NCBI RefSeq assembly: GCF_030680935.1
Contig: NZ_JAUXUP010000011.1
Coordinates: 47,102 to 111,101, forward strand
Length of the DNA: 64,000 bases
Direction: 5' to 3'
From: Polaromonas sp.
GTDB lineage: Bacteria; Pseudomonadota; Gammaproteobacteria; Burkholderiales; Burkholderiaceae_C
Of this stretch, positions 26,151 through 34,213 are shown piece after piece. The notes beneath the pieces were generated by a model. That model ran no database searches and was not told the DNA's origin. It was given only the letters and a program-made list of their open reading frames with translations. How positions within the stretch are numbered: position 1 is the stretch's first letter; each line of letters opens with the position of its first letter. The translations under genes were made by a program, and so were the position numbers.

Positions 26151-26837
26151 CTACATCTGCTGCAGGCGGAATCGCTCAAAAATGACCAGCAATTCGCGGC
26201 TGGCGCGTTGTCTGTGCTCGCGGTTGACCGCCGCTGCGCCGGCAGCATCGCCCGCACGCAGCCGGTCTACCAGCGCCATGTGTTCCTTGGTGGAGTTGAC
26301 GGGTGTGGGCCGCAGCCGCAGACTGAACATGCGGGCACGGTGTGCGCGATCCCAGTAGCTGAACACCGCATCGGCCAGCATCTTGTTGCCGGCCATGGTG
26401 ACCAGCTGCTCATGAAAACTTTCATCCGCCGCCGCCCAGGCGTCCAGATCACCCTTGACCAGCGCTTTTTCCATCGCTTTGGTGGCCACCAGCAGCGGCT
26501 TGAGTTCGGCGTCACCTGGCTTGCGGGCGGCCAACATCTCAGCGGCCATGCTTTCCAGCGCTGTCAGGATTTCGTAGATCTCCTTCATGTCGGTGGGCGA
26601 CACCGGCAACACCCGCATGCCGCGCCGCGGGATCACCTCGACCAGTCCTTCGTTGGCCAGGCGGATCAGCGATTCGCGCACAGGGGTACGGCTCATGCCC
26701 AGTTGCAGGGCGATTTCCTGTTCCAGCGCCTGGTAACCGGGGGCCCAGACGTTGTCCAGAATGCGGCGACGCATGTCCTGGTAGGCCAGATCGACCATGG
26801 AGGCACCGTCTGAAGGCATTGAAGCTTGTGTTTTCAT
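26151..26837 (-). CDS. GntR/FadR-family (FCD) transcriptional regulator
   Basis: The 228-residue product has the winged helix with EIALQLGMSRTPVRESL and VIPRRGMRVLPVS. The C-terminal FCD ligand domain has Asp/His metal ligands in the region of DESFHEQLVTMAGN and EHMALVDRLRAG. Such regulators usually sense the substrate or an intermediate and control the surrounding operon. A GTATAC-centred palindrome upstream of the first gene is a likely target. The gene is the second of the operon, so autoregulation is expected. Confidence 0.92.
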   Translation of the reverse strand: MKTQASMPSDGASMVDLAYQDMRRRILDNVWAPGYQALEQEIALQLGMSRTPVRESLIRLANEGLVEVIPRRGMRVLPVSPTDMKEIYEILTALESMAAEMLAARKPGDAELKPLLVATKAMEKALVKGDLDAWAAADESFHEQLVTMAGNKMLADAVFSYWDRAHRARMFSLRLRPTPVNSTKEHMALVDRLRAGDAAGAAAVNREHRQRASRELLVIFERFRLQQM

Positions 26838-26853
26838 TTGAAGGTCCGGGGGC

Positions 26854-27855
26854 TTAGAAATTCCAGTGAAACGGAGGGTGGCCTGCGACCGGCATGGGCA
26901 GCGTGGCCAGCTTGTCGCCCAACAGGCAACCGAGGTAGGCTGTTTTCAGATCCGGGCCACCAAATGCCAGGCTGGATATGTTTTTCAGGCAACGGCTTTT
27001 TGCGCCGTCCAGATGCGGACGCCCCATCTCGTCGGCCTGGTAGGCCGCTTCCACCCAGGCCAGATGCTCTGCGTCGGCGTCTTCCAGCCAGAGCGTTTGC
27101 GCCCCATCGGGCGCCACACGGATGAGCCGATTGCTCACGATGCTGACCACCCAGGCATGGCCGTTGGTATCAAAAGCCAGGCCATCAGGAAACACGCCGG
27201 CATCAAACCGGGTCACCACCTCTTTGGCGCCGAGTGACGAGTCCGCGCGAATGGCAAACCGCGACAACTCGCGGGCGAAGGTTTCGTTGACATACAGCCA
27301 CTGGCCGCTGGGGTCCACCGCACACTCGTTGGTGTAACCCAAGCCGTCGGCCACAATCCGCGCGCCCTGCTTGTCCACCAGCACCACAAAACCATCGTTG
27401 CAGCCTTTTCGGTAACCGAGAGCGCGGGGGGAAAGCCGGGTGCTGACGGTGATCCAGGTGCGGCCGGCCGCGTCTTGCACCACAAAGTTGCTGGGCGGCA
27501 GATCGCAGCCGTCTACCGCGCGCAGAAAGGGCTCAAGTCGGCCATCACGATAGAGCCGAAAGACGCCGCCCTTTTCTGCGCCCAGATGGGCCAGCAGAAA
27601 TGATCCGTCTTCCAGCAAGGCAATGCCGTTGGGTTTGAGGGCTTCGCCGTCCACCGCCGGACCGGCGTACAGCCGCTGCGAGCCATCGGGCAGGATGTGG
27701 GACACACCACCGCGCCAGTCGGCGGTGTAGACGTCGCCACGCGCAGTCGCCAGCACACATTCGGGCCGGTTCAGATCGTGGCCGCACCAGGCCAGATCCT
27801 CCAACCGATCTGACGCACCTCTCTCGGTCAGAATTTGATGTATTTCTTTGTGCAT
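26854..27855 (-). CDS. SMP-30/gluconolactonase family lactonase
   Basis: This six-bladed beta-propeller of 333 residues shows family blocks ECVLATARGDVYTADWRGG, KPNGIALLEDG, PPSNFVVQDA, GLGYTNECAVDPSG (metal-binding Asn region) and FPDGLAFDTNGHAWV (metal-binding Asp). It hydrolyses aldonolactones or similar esters with a divalent metal. As first gene of the operon it would open a lactone made by the Gfo/Idh/MocA enzyme. There is no strong Shine-Dalgarno; the putative operator occupies the bases just before the ATG. Confidence 0.88.
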   Translation of the reverse strand: MHKEIHQILTERGASDRLEDLAWCGHDLNRPECVLATARGDVYTADWRGGVSHILPDGSQRLYAGPAVDGEALKPNGIALLEDGSFLLAHLGAEKGGVFRLYRDGRLEPFLRAVDGCDLPPSNFVVQDAAGRTWITVSTRLSPRALGYRKGCNDGFVVLVDKQGARIVADGLGYTNECAVDPSGQWLYVNETFARELSRFAIRADSSLGAKEVVTRFDAGVFPDGLAFDTNGHAWVVSIVSNRLIRVAPDGAQTLWLEDADAEHLAWVEAAYQADEMGRPHLDGAKSRCLKNISSLAFGGPDLKTAYLGCLLGDKLATLPMPVAGHPPFHWNF

Positions 27856-27858
27856 GAC

Positions 27859-27874
27859 TTAATGTATACGTTAA
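27859..27874. promoter_or_regulatory. Putative GntR-type operator (GTATAC palindrome)
   Basis: TTAATGTATACGTTAA is a near-perfect inverted repeat centred on GTATAC, like sites of several FCD-type GntR regulators. It ends only 3 nt before the SMP-30 start codon, so binding could block ribosome access on a leaderless or short-leader transcript as well as transcription. Confidence 0.55.
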
Positions 27875-28044
27875 TAGTCAAAAAAATGACTGGGGAATTC
27901 CCTGATGCAGCCTGGCCTTCAAGCAAACCACCCAACAGCTGTTCGAATCTTCGGATTGGCGCCGCGACCCGCGATTTTCAAGCAGTAATGCCGGACGGAT
28001 AGAAGCGCGCTGGCGCTGCCAGTTCTTGCCAAGTGGAGGAAGGA

Positions 28045-28315
28045 CTAGGGCCTGTTCACACTATTTATGCAAGTGCGAACGTGGTTAAAACAGCGCCAAT
28101 CTAGGCGCGCGACGACGCTCAGCCTGGGCGGCTGGGCTAGGAGTGCAACGACGAGTGGTGCTGTTTTAACCACGTTCCCTCCGGGTTGCGGCCAAAAAGG
28201 CCATGCGCAGCGTTGCAAAGCCTTGCCGGGCTCCAGCCCGGCTGCATTTTGCGCCTCCCGCATGACCTTTTTGACTCGCAACGCATCTTGCATCAATAGT
28301 GTGAACAGGCCCTAG
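28045..28315. mobile_element. MITE-like nested inverted-repeat element, 271 bp
   Basis: Its ends are 29-base inverted repeats with one mismatch (28045-28073 and 28287-28315); the outer 21 bases are identical and include AGGGCCTGTTCACACTATT. A second perfect 17-base inverted pair lies inside (28078-28094 and 28160-28176, AACGTGGTTAAAACAGC). Both outer ends finish in CTAG. No transposase is encoded; the two small open frames mirror each other and are not genes. CTAG flanks would fit insertion of an IS5-type non-autonomous element at a YTAR target, which is inference. Confidence 0.88.
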
Positions 28316-28785
28316 CGATCTCCAGCAGACCGCTGCACCGGCAGTTCGGCAAACTTCAGCAAACGCGTGGCCAGCAGCGTCTCGGCCAGAAAACACAGCA
28401 GCGCCAGAAGAAAACAGAACACACCCGACAAAAAACTCACCGTCGCAATTTTCAGCGCCGGCAGGTCGCTGGTCTCGCCCAGAAACAGCACCACAATGGT
28501 CAGCCCGATCAGAATCGCGCAAAAGGTCAACAGCGCCAAGCAGCCATTGACCAGCCAGCCCCGGTGCCGCAGCGCGCCCAGTTCGGCGTACATCCGCATC
28601 GCCTTGGCCTGCTCAACGTCACCGCTTTCAAGGCGGTTTTCCAGAAAACGTGCCCGATCGATGATGCGGGCCAGCCGGCCCGCCACGGCGGCGATCATGC
28701 CGGCAACGGCGGTCAGCAAAAACACCGGGGCCACTGCCAACTGAATCCCGTGGGTGACTGTGGCGAGGTCGGGGGCGAAGTTCAT
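28312..28785 (-). CDS. DUF2721 family membrane protein
   Basis: This 157-residue inner-membrane protein has three hydrophobic helices (about 13-35, 75-100, 105-132). Between the first two helices lie [17 protein letters not shown] and a cytosolic Glu/Lys stretch, characteristic of DUF2721. Function is unknown. The start is MNFAPD at 28785; the longer reading lacks a ribosome site. The stop codon TAG is part of the right end of the MITE-like element, so the original C-terminus may have been changed by the insertion. Confidence 0.8.
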   Translation of the reverse strand: MNFAPDLATVTHGIQLAVAPVFLLTAVAGMIAAVAGRLARIIDRARFLENRLESGDVEQAKAMRMYAELGALRHRGWLVNGCLALLTFCAILIGLTIVVLFLGETSDLPALKIATVSFLSGVFCFLLALLCFLAETLLATRLLKFAELPVQRSAGDR

Positions 28786-28945
28786 TCGGGGCTCCGTGGA
28801 CGTCAATGGTCCTGATTTTGTCACGCCGCGCACCGGGCCTTCCTACGCAAGTGTCGCTACTGTCCGACAGGACGTCATCCCGGCGTGCCTCACACTGGTT
28901 CCAGTTGCGTCACAAGGCGCCACCCCTACTCCTGAAGGAACCCGC

Positions 28946-29689
28946 ATGCTGCCCAACCGGGAAGGACAACACGTCCCCAACACCACTTTCAAGATCCGCC
29001 GCGACAACCATTGGGTGGACCTGACCAGTGCAGAGCTGTTCAATGGCAAAACGGTGGTGCTGTTTGCGTTGCCCGGTGCCTATACCCCCACCTGCTCCAG
29101 CAGTCACCTGCCGGGCTTCAATACGCTGGCCCCTGTTTTCAAGGCGCGTGGAGTTGACGAGGTGGTGTGCCTGTCGGTCAACGACGCTTTTGTAATGAAC
29201 GAGTGGGCCGCCACACAAGAGGCCGACAACCTGACACTGATTCCGGACGGCAACGGCCAGTTCACCGAGGCCATGGGCATGCTGGTGGACAAAAGCGACC
29301 TGGGTTTTGGCAAACGTTCGTGGCGCTACTCCATGCTGGTGCGGGACGGCATGATCGAAAAAATGTTCATCGAACCCGAAAAAGAAGGCGATCCGTTTGA
29401 GGTGTCTGATGCAGAAACCATGCTTCGCCATGTTTCACCCGACACGCCGCCGCCCGAGCCGCTGACGATGTTCACCAAACCCGGGTGCCAGTTCTGCACA
29501 CAGGCCAAAGCCTTGCTTCAGAACGCCGGTCTGCCGTATGAGGAAATCGTGCTGGGCCACGGCATCACCTCGCGCACGCTGCAGGCGGTTGCCGGCGCCG
29601 CCACCACGCCACAGGTTTTCTGTGGCGGCAAACGGATTGGTGGCTTTGAAGCACTGCAGACCTGGTTGGCTAGTGCAGTGGTGCACTGA
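28946..29689 (+). CDS. Peroxiredoxin-glutaredoxin hybrid (Prx5-Grx)
   Basis: The 247-residue product is a fusion. The N-terminal Prx5-like domain has the peroxidatic Cys50 in [15 protein letters not shown]. The C-terminal glutaredoxin domain has the dithiol motif KPGCQFC (Cys181, Cys184) and [14 protein letters not shown] for glutathione binding. The enzyme reduces peroxides using glutathione, with its own Grx domain recycling the Prx cysteine. The start is the ATG at 28946 with GAAGGA 8 nt before. It lies divergent from the DUF2721 gene. Confidence 0.95.
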   Translation: MLPNREGQHVPNTTFKIRRDNHWVDLTSAELFNGKTVVLFALPGAYTPTCSSSHLPGFNTLAPVFKARGVDEVVCLSVNDAFVMNEWAATQEADNLTLIPDGNGQFTEAMGMLVDKSDLGFGKRSWRYSMLVRDGMIEKMFIEPEKEGDPFEVSDAETMLRHVSPDTPPPEPLTMFTKPGCQFCTQAKALLQNAGLPYEEIVLGHGITSRTLQAVAGAATTPQVFCGGKRIGGFEALQTWLASAVVH

Positions 29690-29740
29690 CAAACCCGGTG
29701 ATAGCATTTGAATGATTCCAACCGAACCCGTTGAGGATTT

Positions 29741-30445
29741 ATGAGCTCGTCCACCGTCTCCCACAAGGCCGCCATCTCCGCTGACGCCGACAACCTTGCA
29801 GCAGAAGCTGCGCGCTATGCCTTGCTGCGCCGCATTGCCCCGGCCATACGCCACCACATGGCCGGCACGCTGCAACCGATAGGCATGATTTCTGCCATTC
29901 TGGAGCGGCGCCTGCAGGCGCCCACCCCCGACATGGCGGTACTGCGCGACAGCTGCAAGTCCATCAGCGCGCTGTCACGCACGGCCGCTGGCGCCAGCAT
30001 GAACCTGATCAGCTGGGTCGCACCCCGCGAAAACGGCATCGTGCTGCTGGAGGCCGGGGTGGAAGAATGTGTGGGCATGTTGTCCACCGATCTGGCTTTT
30101 CGCGGCTTCACCCTGGCCAATCGGGTCGCTGCAGCGGATGTGAATGTCTCGCAGGTCGCCTTGCGCACCGTCTTCACAGCCAGCCTGATTGCACTGACCG
30201 ACGCAGCACCGGCGCCCGCCAGCGTGCTGGTCACCAGCGACTTGACGGGCGACACAGCCAGGGTGTGCATCAGCGTCGCAGCGCAAGAGGGAGCCAGCAC
30301 CGCGCAGGACCCGCGCAGCTACCGCGACCTCGGGTGGGACGATGTACAGGCCCTGGCCAGCGCCGAGCAGGTCAGCATCTCCCACAGCGCAAACAAGGTC
30401 GAGCTGGGGTTTTTGGTGCTTGAAAATTCTGACCTGACGGTGTGA
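29741..30445 (+). CDS. Degenerate histidine-kinase-like protein
   Basis: The 234-residue soluble protein has an N-terminal helical region resembling a dimerisation/H-box domain: RRIAPAIRHHMAGTLQPIGMI with adjacent histidines. A second domain resembles a worn-down GHKL ATPase without recognisable N, G1 or G2 boxes. It might be a histidine phosphotransferase of the ChpT type, or a kinase remnant with a scaffold role. No receiver gene is adjacent. It follows the peroxiredoxin gene by 51 nt, so the two may share a transcript. Confidence 0.5.
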   Translation: MSSSTVSHKAAISADADNLAAEAARYALLRRIAPAIRHHMAGTLQPIGMISAILERRLQAPTPDMAVLRDSCKSISALSRTAAGASMNLISWVAPRENGIVLLEAGVEECVGMLSTDLAFRGFTLANRVAAADVNVSQVALRTVFTASLIALTDAAPAPASVLVTSDLTGDTARVCISVAAQEGASTAQDPRSYRDLGWDDVQALASAEQVSISHSANKVELGFLVLENSDLTV

Positions 30446-30459
30446 CCGGCACACAATTT

Positions 30460-30513
30460 ACTCTTTTTTTGATAGCTGCCTGCGCATATTCCAAAAGGGC
30501 TGGCGGCCTATTT
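30460..30513 (+). repeat. Dispersed ATAGCTGCTTGCGC repeat, copy 6
   Basis: The left half-stem is poor (ACTCT), but the spacing is kept: T-run, ATAGCTGCCTGCGCA, spacer, AAAAGGGCTGGCGGCC. It lies 14 nt after the kinase-like gene. Confidence 0.85.
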
Positions 30514-30641
30514 CAATCATAAGTCTGGCACCAAGCCCCGCGCTGGCAGCCGGGGGCTGTCCGGCTTGCTTATGATCCACGTACCGTCACTCGCCCAGGC
30601 CGCATGGCCTGTCGGCAAGCTGCGCCACCCACCCTATACCC

Positions 30642-31529
30642 ATGAAAAAAAGCGGCATCTTGCTCCATATCGCCGGCCTGTGGCTGCTGTCGGGCCTGGA
30701 CGCCTCCGGCAAATGGCTGGTGCTGGCGGGTGTACCGGTGCTTATGGTCGCCTGGGCGCGTTATGCGGTGCACACCGCGCTGATGACGGCGGTGGTCTTG
30801 CCCACACGCGGCAAAGCCATCTTCCATACCAAATCCCTGTCAAGGCAGCTCATACGCGGCCTGCTGATGATTACCACCACCGTGCTGTTTTTCTCGGTGC
30901 TGGGCCGGCTGCCTCTGGCAGAGGCCACCGCCATCAACTTCATGGCGCCCTTGTTCTTGATGGCCATGGCGCCTTGGCTGCTGCACGAGCCACACCGCCT
31001 GCACCGCTGGCTGGGCGTATTGGCGGGGTTTGCCGGCATGCTGGTGGTGGTGCGGCCGGGCGCGCAACTGGACCCGGTGGGTGTGGTGCTGGGTCTGGCG
31101 ACGGCGCTGGCTTTTGCCTTTTTCCAGATCGCAACGCGCCGCGTCGCGCATGATGATCCGCTGACCACCAATTATTACGGCGGCCTGTTTGGCACGATTG
31201 CGCTGACTTTGGCCCTGCCCTGGTTCTGGCAGACACCGCAGCTCAACACCTGGCAATGGCTGCTGCTGGCATCGACCGGAGTCACTGGTTTTCTGGGTCA
31301 CTGGCTGCAGATTGCCGCTTTCAAAAAAAGCCCGGCCACCTTGCTGGCACCGTTCAGTTATCTGCAGATCGTGGCCGCCGCCACACTGGGCTGGCTGGTG
31401 TTTGGCCAGGCACCGGGTCAGACCACCGCGCTCGGTATCGGCCTGATTTGCCTGGCGGGCCTGGGCGTGGCCTTGACCGAGGCGCGCATGGCCTGGGTCC
31501 GGTCACGCGGACCGGGCGAAGTGCCCTGA
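30642..31529 (+). CDS. DMT superfamily (EamA) transporter
   Basis: The 295-residue product has ten helices in two EamA repeats. The first repeat includes the block RLPLAEATAINFMAPLF, the second AFKKSPATLLAPFSYLQIV. It is related to RhaT/RarD-type exporters of amino acids or metabolites. The neighbouring Lrp regulator converges on it with a 10-nt gap; such pairs often handle amino acid export, which is only suggestive here. Confidence 0.88.
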   Translation: MKKSGILLHIAGLWLLSGLDASGKWLVLAGVPVLMVAWARYAVHTALMTAVVLPTRGKAIFHTKSLSRQLIRGLLMITTTVLFFSVLGRLPLAEATAINFMAPLFLMAMAPWLLHEPHRLHRWLGVLAGFAGMLVVVRPGAQLDPVGVVLGLATALAFAFFQIATRRVAHDDPLTTNYYGGLFGTIALTLALPWFWQTPQLNTWQWLLLASTGVTGFLGHWLQIAAFKKSPATLLAPFSYLQIVAAATLGWLVFGQAPGQTTALGIGLICLAGLGVALTEARMAWVRSRGPGEVP

Positions 31530-31539
31530 GCCCCGCCGT

Positions 31540-31998
31540 TTACTCCTGAAACAGCGGCAGGTCGGCCTTTTTCAGCGTGCGCAGCACAAAGCTGGACTTG
31601 CTGTGGCGTATGCCCTTGATCTTGTAGAGACGCTCGCGCAGCAGACGTTCGTAGTCCTGTGTGCCGCTGACGGCAATACGCAGCAGGTAGTCGTAGTCGC
31701 CGGACACCAGATAGGCCTCGATCACCTCCGGAATTTTTGCCAGCGTTTCGCCAAACTTCTCCAGCGTGTTGTCGGAGTGGCTGTCCAGGGTGACCTGCAC
31801 CAGCACCGTGTCGCTGAGGTCCAGCGCCGCCGGATTGATGCGCACGGTGTAGCCCTCGATCACGCCTGACTCTTCCATCTTTTTGATGCGGTTCCAGCAT
31901 GGGGTGTGGCTCAGGCCCACCGCCTGCCCGATCTCCTGCAGGCTGGCCCGGGCATTGGCTTGCAGGACTTGAAGAATTTTCCGGTCAATTTTGTCCAT
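31540..31998 (-). CDS. Lrp/AsnC family transcriptional regulator
   Basis: The 152-residue product starts MDKIDRKILQVLQ. The helix-turn-helix LQEIGQAVGLSHTPCWNRIK and RAM ligand domain (EAYLVSGDYDYLLRIAV) are intact. These octameric regulators sense amino acids. The region upstream (about 31999-32191) is AT-rich and probably carries its promoter; no further gene is seen there. It could regulate the convergent DMT gene, though this arrangement is not informative. Confidence 0.93.
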   Translation of the reverse strand: MDKIDRKILQVLQANARASLQEIGQAVGLSHTPCWNRIKKMEESGVIEGYTVRINPAALDLSDTVLVQVTLDSHSDNTLEKFGETLAKIPEVIEAYLVSGDYDYLLRIAVSGTQDYERLLRERLYKIKGIRHSKSSFVLRTLKKADLPLFQE

Positions 31999-32191
31999 TC
32001 GGTATTTTTTCCTTCATTTTCTTGAATTGCAGGAATTATTACTTAATCGAACCAATTTACCAAAAAAAAACAGAAGCACTTTCTTGCGCACCTGGCCGAT
32101 ACTTCTTCCTGGCAAACGGATTTACCGAGACGTGTTGCCAGGCAAACACACCAGCGGGTTACCGCCCGCTGGTGCGTCTGGATAGCCGGGA

Positions 32192-33469
32192 TCAGGCAAA
32201 TTTGCGCATCGCATCCAGCGCCAGACCGGTGCCAATGCTGCCAAACAGATCACCTTCCACGCGGCGCGCCTGCGGCAGCAAGGCCGCAATACGCTCGCGC
32301 AGCAACGGCACGCTGCTGGAGCCGCCGGTAAAAAACACGGTGTCCACTTCGCCAGCCAACAAACCGGCCTCACGCAGCAAGCCGGTGACGCTGAGCGCGA
32401 CGCTGTCCACCAGGTGCGTGATTGCCCGGTCAAAATCGGCGCGCAACAGGACCAGTTGCTGGCCGGGGTCTATGCGGCCCAGGTCCATCTGCGTTTCAGT
32501 GCTGGCAGACAGCGCGATTTTGGCGATTTCCACCTGCATCGCCAGCCAGTGGCCGGCACGTTCGGTCACCAGGTTTTGCAGACGCAGCAGCTTGTCTTTT
32601 TCCCGGGCCTCGCGGTACAGCTCGGTGATCTGCACCCAGGCCTTTTTGGTGTACGCAAAGTTGATGGTGTGCCAGGTCGCCAGGTTGAAATACTGCGCTG
32701 AAGGCAGCTCCAGCCCGCTTTTGAGCCGACTGCCCAGACCCAGAAGCGGCATCACGCTGGCCAGACTCAGGTGTTTATCGAAGTCGGTGCCGCCTATGTG
32801 TACACCGCTGCTGGCCAGGATGTCGTCTTTGCGCTCTGCCCTGCCCGCGCGCTGGGGCGCCAGGCGCACCAGCGCAAAGTCCGAGGTGCCGCCGCCTATG
32901 TCCACCACCAGCACCAGTTCCTCCCGCGTGATCTGCGACTCGTAGGCAAAGGCCGCAGCGATCGGCTCGTACTGAAACGCAATCTCGCTCAGGCCGGCAG
33001 CACGTGCCACCCCGGCCAGCGTGTCTTCGGCCTGGCGGTCCGCGGCGGCATCACCATCGACAAAAAATACCGGCCGCCCTATCACCGCGCGGCTGAAAGT
33101 CTGCCCCGCCGCCTGCTCGGCCCGGTGCTTGAGCTCGCCGATGAACTGCGCCAGCAGCGTACGAAAAGGCAGCGCCCGCCCGGCCACCTCGGTCTGTTCG
33201 TTGATCAGCGGTGTACCCAGCAGGCTTTTGAGGGAACGCATCAAACGCCCCTCGTAACCCGCCAGATAGTCGGCCAGCGCGGCCCGGCCATAACTCACAT
33301 GGGCGTCTTCGGCATGAAAAAACACAACCGAAGGCAGAGTCAGCTTGTCGCCCTCCAGCGCCAGCAGCGCCACCTGCCCGCTGCCGGCGATAGCGCAGCC
33401 TGCGGTGGAGTTGGAGGTCCCGAAATCAATGCCGCAGGCGGCGCCCGCAGACGGCAAGGCGCGCGCCAT
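32192..33469 (-). CDS. Hsp70-like ATPase (YegD-type)
   Basis: The 425-residue product has the actin/Hsp70 ATPase fold: phosphate 1 GIDFGTSNSTAG, phosphate 2 VVDIGGGTSDFAL, and the adenosine-like TGGSSSVPLLRERI. It lacks the normal C-terminal substrate-binding domain of DnaK, as in E. coli YegD. The start overlaps the upstream stop by one base (TGATG), so the two proteins are translationally coupled and probably work together. The client or role is unknown to me. DnaJ/GrpE partners are not nearby. Confidence 0.88.
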   Translation of the reverse strand: MARALPSAGAACGIDFGTSNSTAGCAIAGSGQVALLALEGDKLTLPSVVFFHAEDAHVSYGRAALADYLAGYEGRLMRSLKSLLGTPLINEQTEVAGRALPFRTLLAQFIGELKHRAEQAAGQTFSRAVIGRPVFFVDGDAAADRQAEDTLAGVARAAGLSEIAFQYEPIAAAFAYESQITREELVLVVDIGGGTSDFALVRLAPQRAGRAERKDDILASSGVHIGGTDFDKHLSLASVMPLLGLGSRLKSGLELPSAQYFNLATWHTINFAYTKKAWVQITELYREAREKDKLLRLQNLVTERAGHWLAMQVEIAKIALSASTETQMDLGRIDPGQQLVLLRADFDRAITHLVDSVALSVTGLLREAGLLAGEVDTVFFTGGSSSVPLLRERIAALLPQARRVEGDLFGSIGTGLALDAMRKFA

Positions 33470-34005
33470 CAAGGCTTGAGAAAACCGCCGTCGGCCCATG
33501 CCGTGGCACTGGCCCGGCTCAGTTTGAAGCCTGGAGACACCCGCTGCGCGGCAAGCTGCACGCCCGATTCGTCCTGTGCGCTGAGCAGCGCATACGGGTT
33601 GTCTTCGTCGGGAACGATATCGAGCAATACCGTCACCCGGGCTCCGCGCGAATCGACTTCCAGGCTTTGGTGCAGCGCGGCATGTAACTGCTGCTCGTGG
33701 CGCCGCACAAACTCGCTCGCGGTCTTGACCAGCGTGGAAAAGGCGGCGCCATCAAGCGGCTTGGGATTTTTCTTATCGCGTCCCATGGTCCAGGGGCCTG
33801 TCAGTGCCGGCTCGGGCTCGCCGTCCTTGATCATGGCCACTGCCCAGCCGTCATCGTCTTCGTTTTTGAGAACGCGCGCGGTCCAGCCGTCACCGCACCA
33901 CAGGCGGGGTTGCTGCACAGGTGTGTCTGGGTTGGAGCTGGAATCGCGGAAAGAAAACCCGGAAAGGTCAGAAGAGTCGGTCGCGGCGCGGGCGGGGTCA
34001 TTCAC
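33469..34005 (-). CDS. Conserved hypothetical protein coupled to Hsp70-like gene
   Basis: The 178-residue protein has no signal or helix in the membrane. Its first 35 residues are Ser/Asp/Pro-rich and likely disordered. The body has WTARVLKNEDDDGWAVAMI, the GPWTMGRDKKNPKPLD segment and ARVTVLLDIVPDEDNPYALL. I do not recognise a family by name. Coupling (TGATG) to a YegD-type ATPase suggests a dedicated adaptor, cochaperone or substrate. The start is the ATG at 34005. Confidence 0.7.
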   Translation of the reverse strand: MNDPARAATDSSDLSGFSFRDSSSNPDTPVQQPRLWCGDGWTARVLKNEDDDGWAVAMIKDGEPEPALTGPWTMGRDKKNPKPLDGAAFSTLVKTASEFVRRHEQQLHAALHQSLEVDSRGARVTVLLDIVPDEDNPYALLSAQDESGVQLAAQRVSPGFKLSRASATAWADGGFLKP

Positions 34006-34213
34006 GGGGGCTTGGTTCCAGTCAAAAATAGCGCGCTGCGGCGCGGTGCCTATCGATGGGTATTTTACCTTCCGCTCAGGAGCGCGATGCCCGCAAGAGG
34101 CCGCAGTTCTGCCTTGCAGAATTCATCCCTCAGGTAAACCTTGATGACAACCGCGTCGCCTCAGGCTACGCTGAACGCTTGCCTGATCGCCTGTTTATAT
34201 TGGAGACTTTTTC

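Noticed and set aside
27940-27985. A TTCGAATC stretch that resembles a tRNA T-loop
   Set aside because: No matching acceptor, anticodon or D arm around it.
28045-28315. Two 82-83 residue frames ending in the same peptide (CINSVNRP) on opposite strands
   Set aside because: Caused by the inverted-repeat ends of the MITE-like element; not genes.
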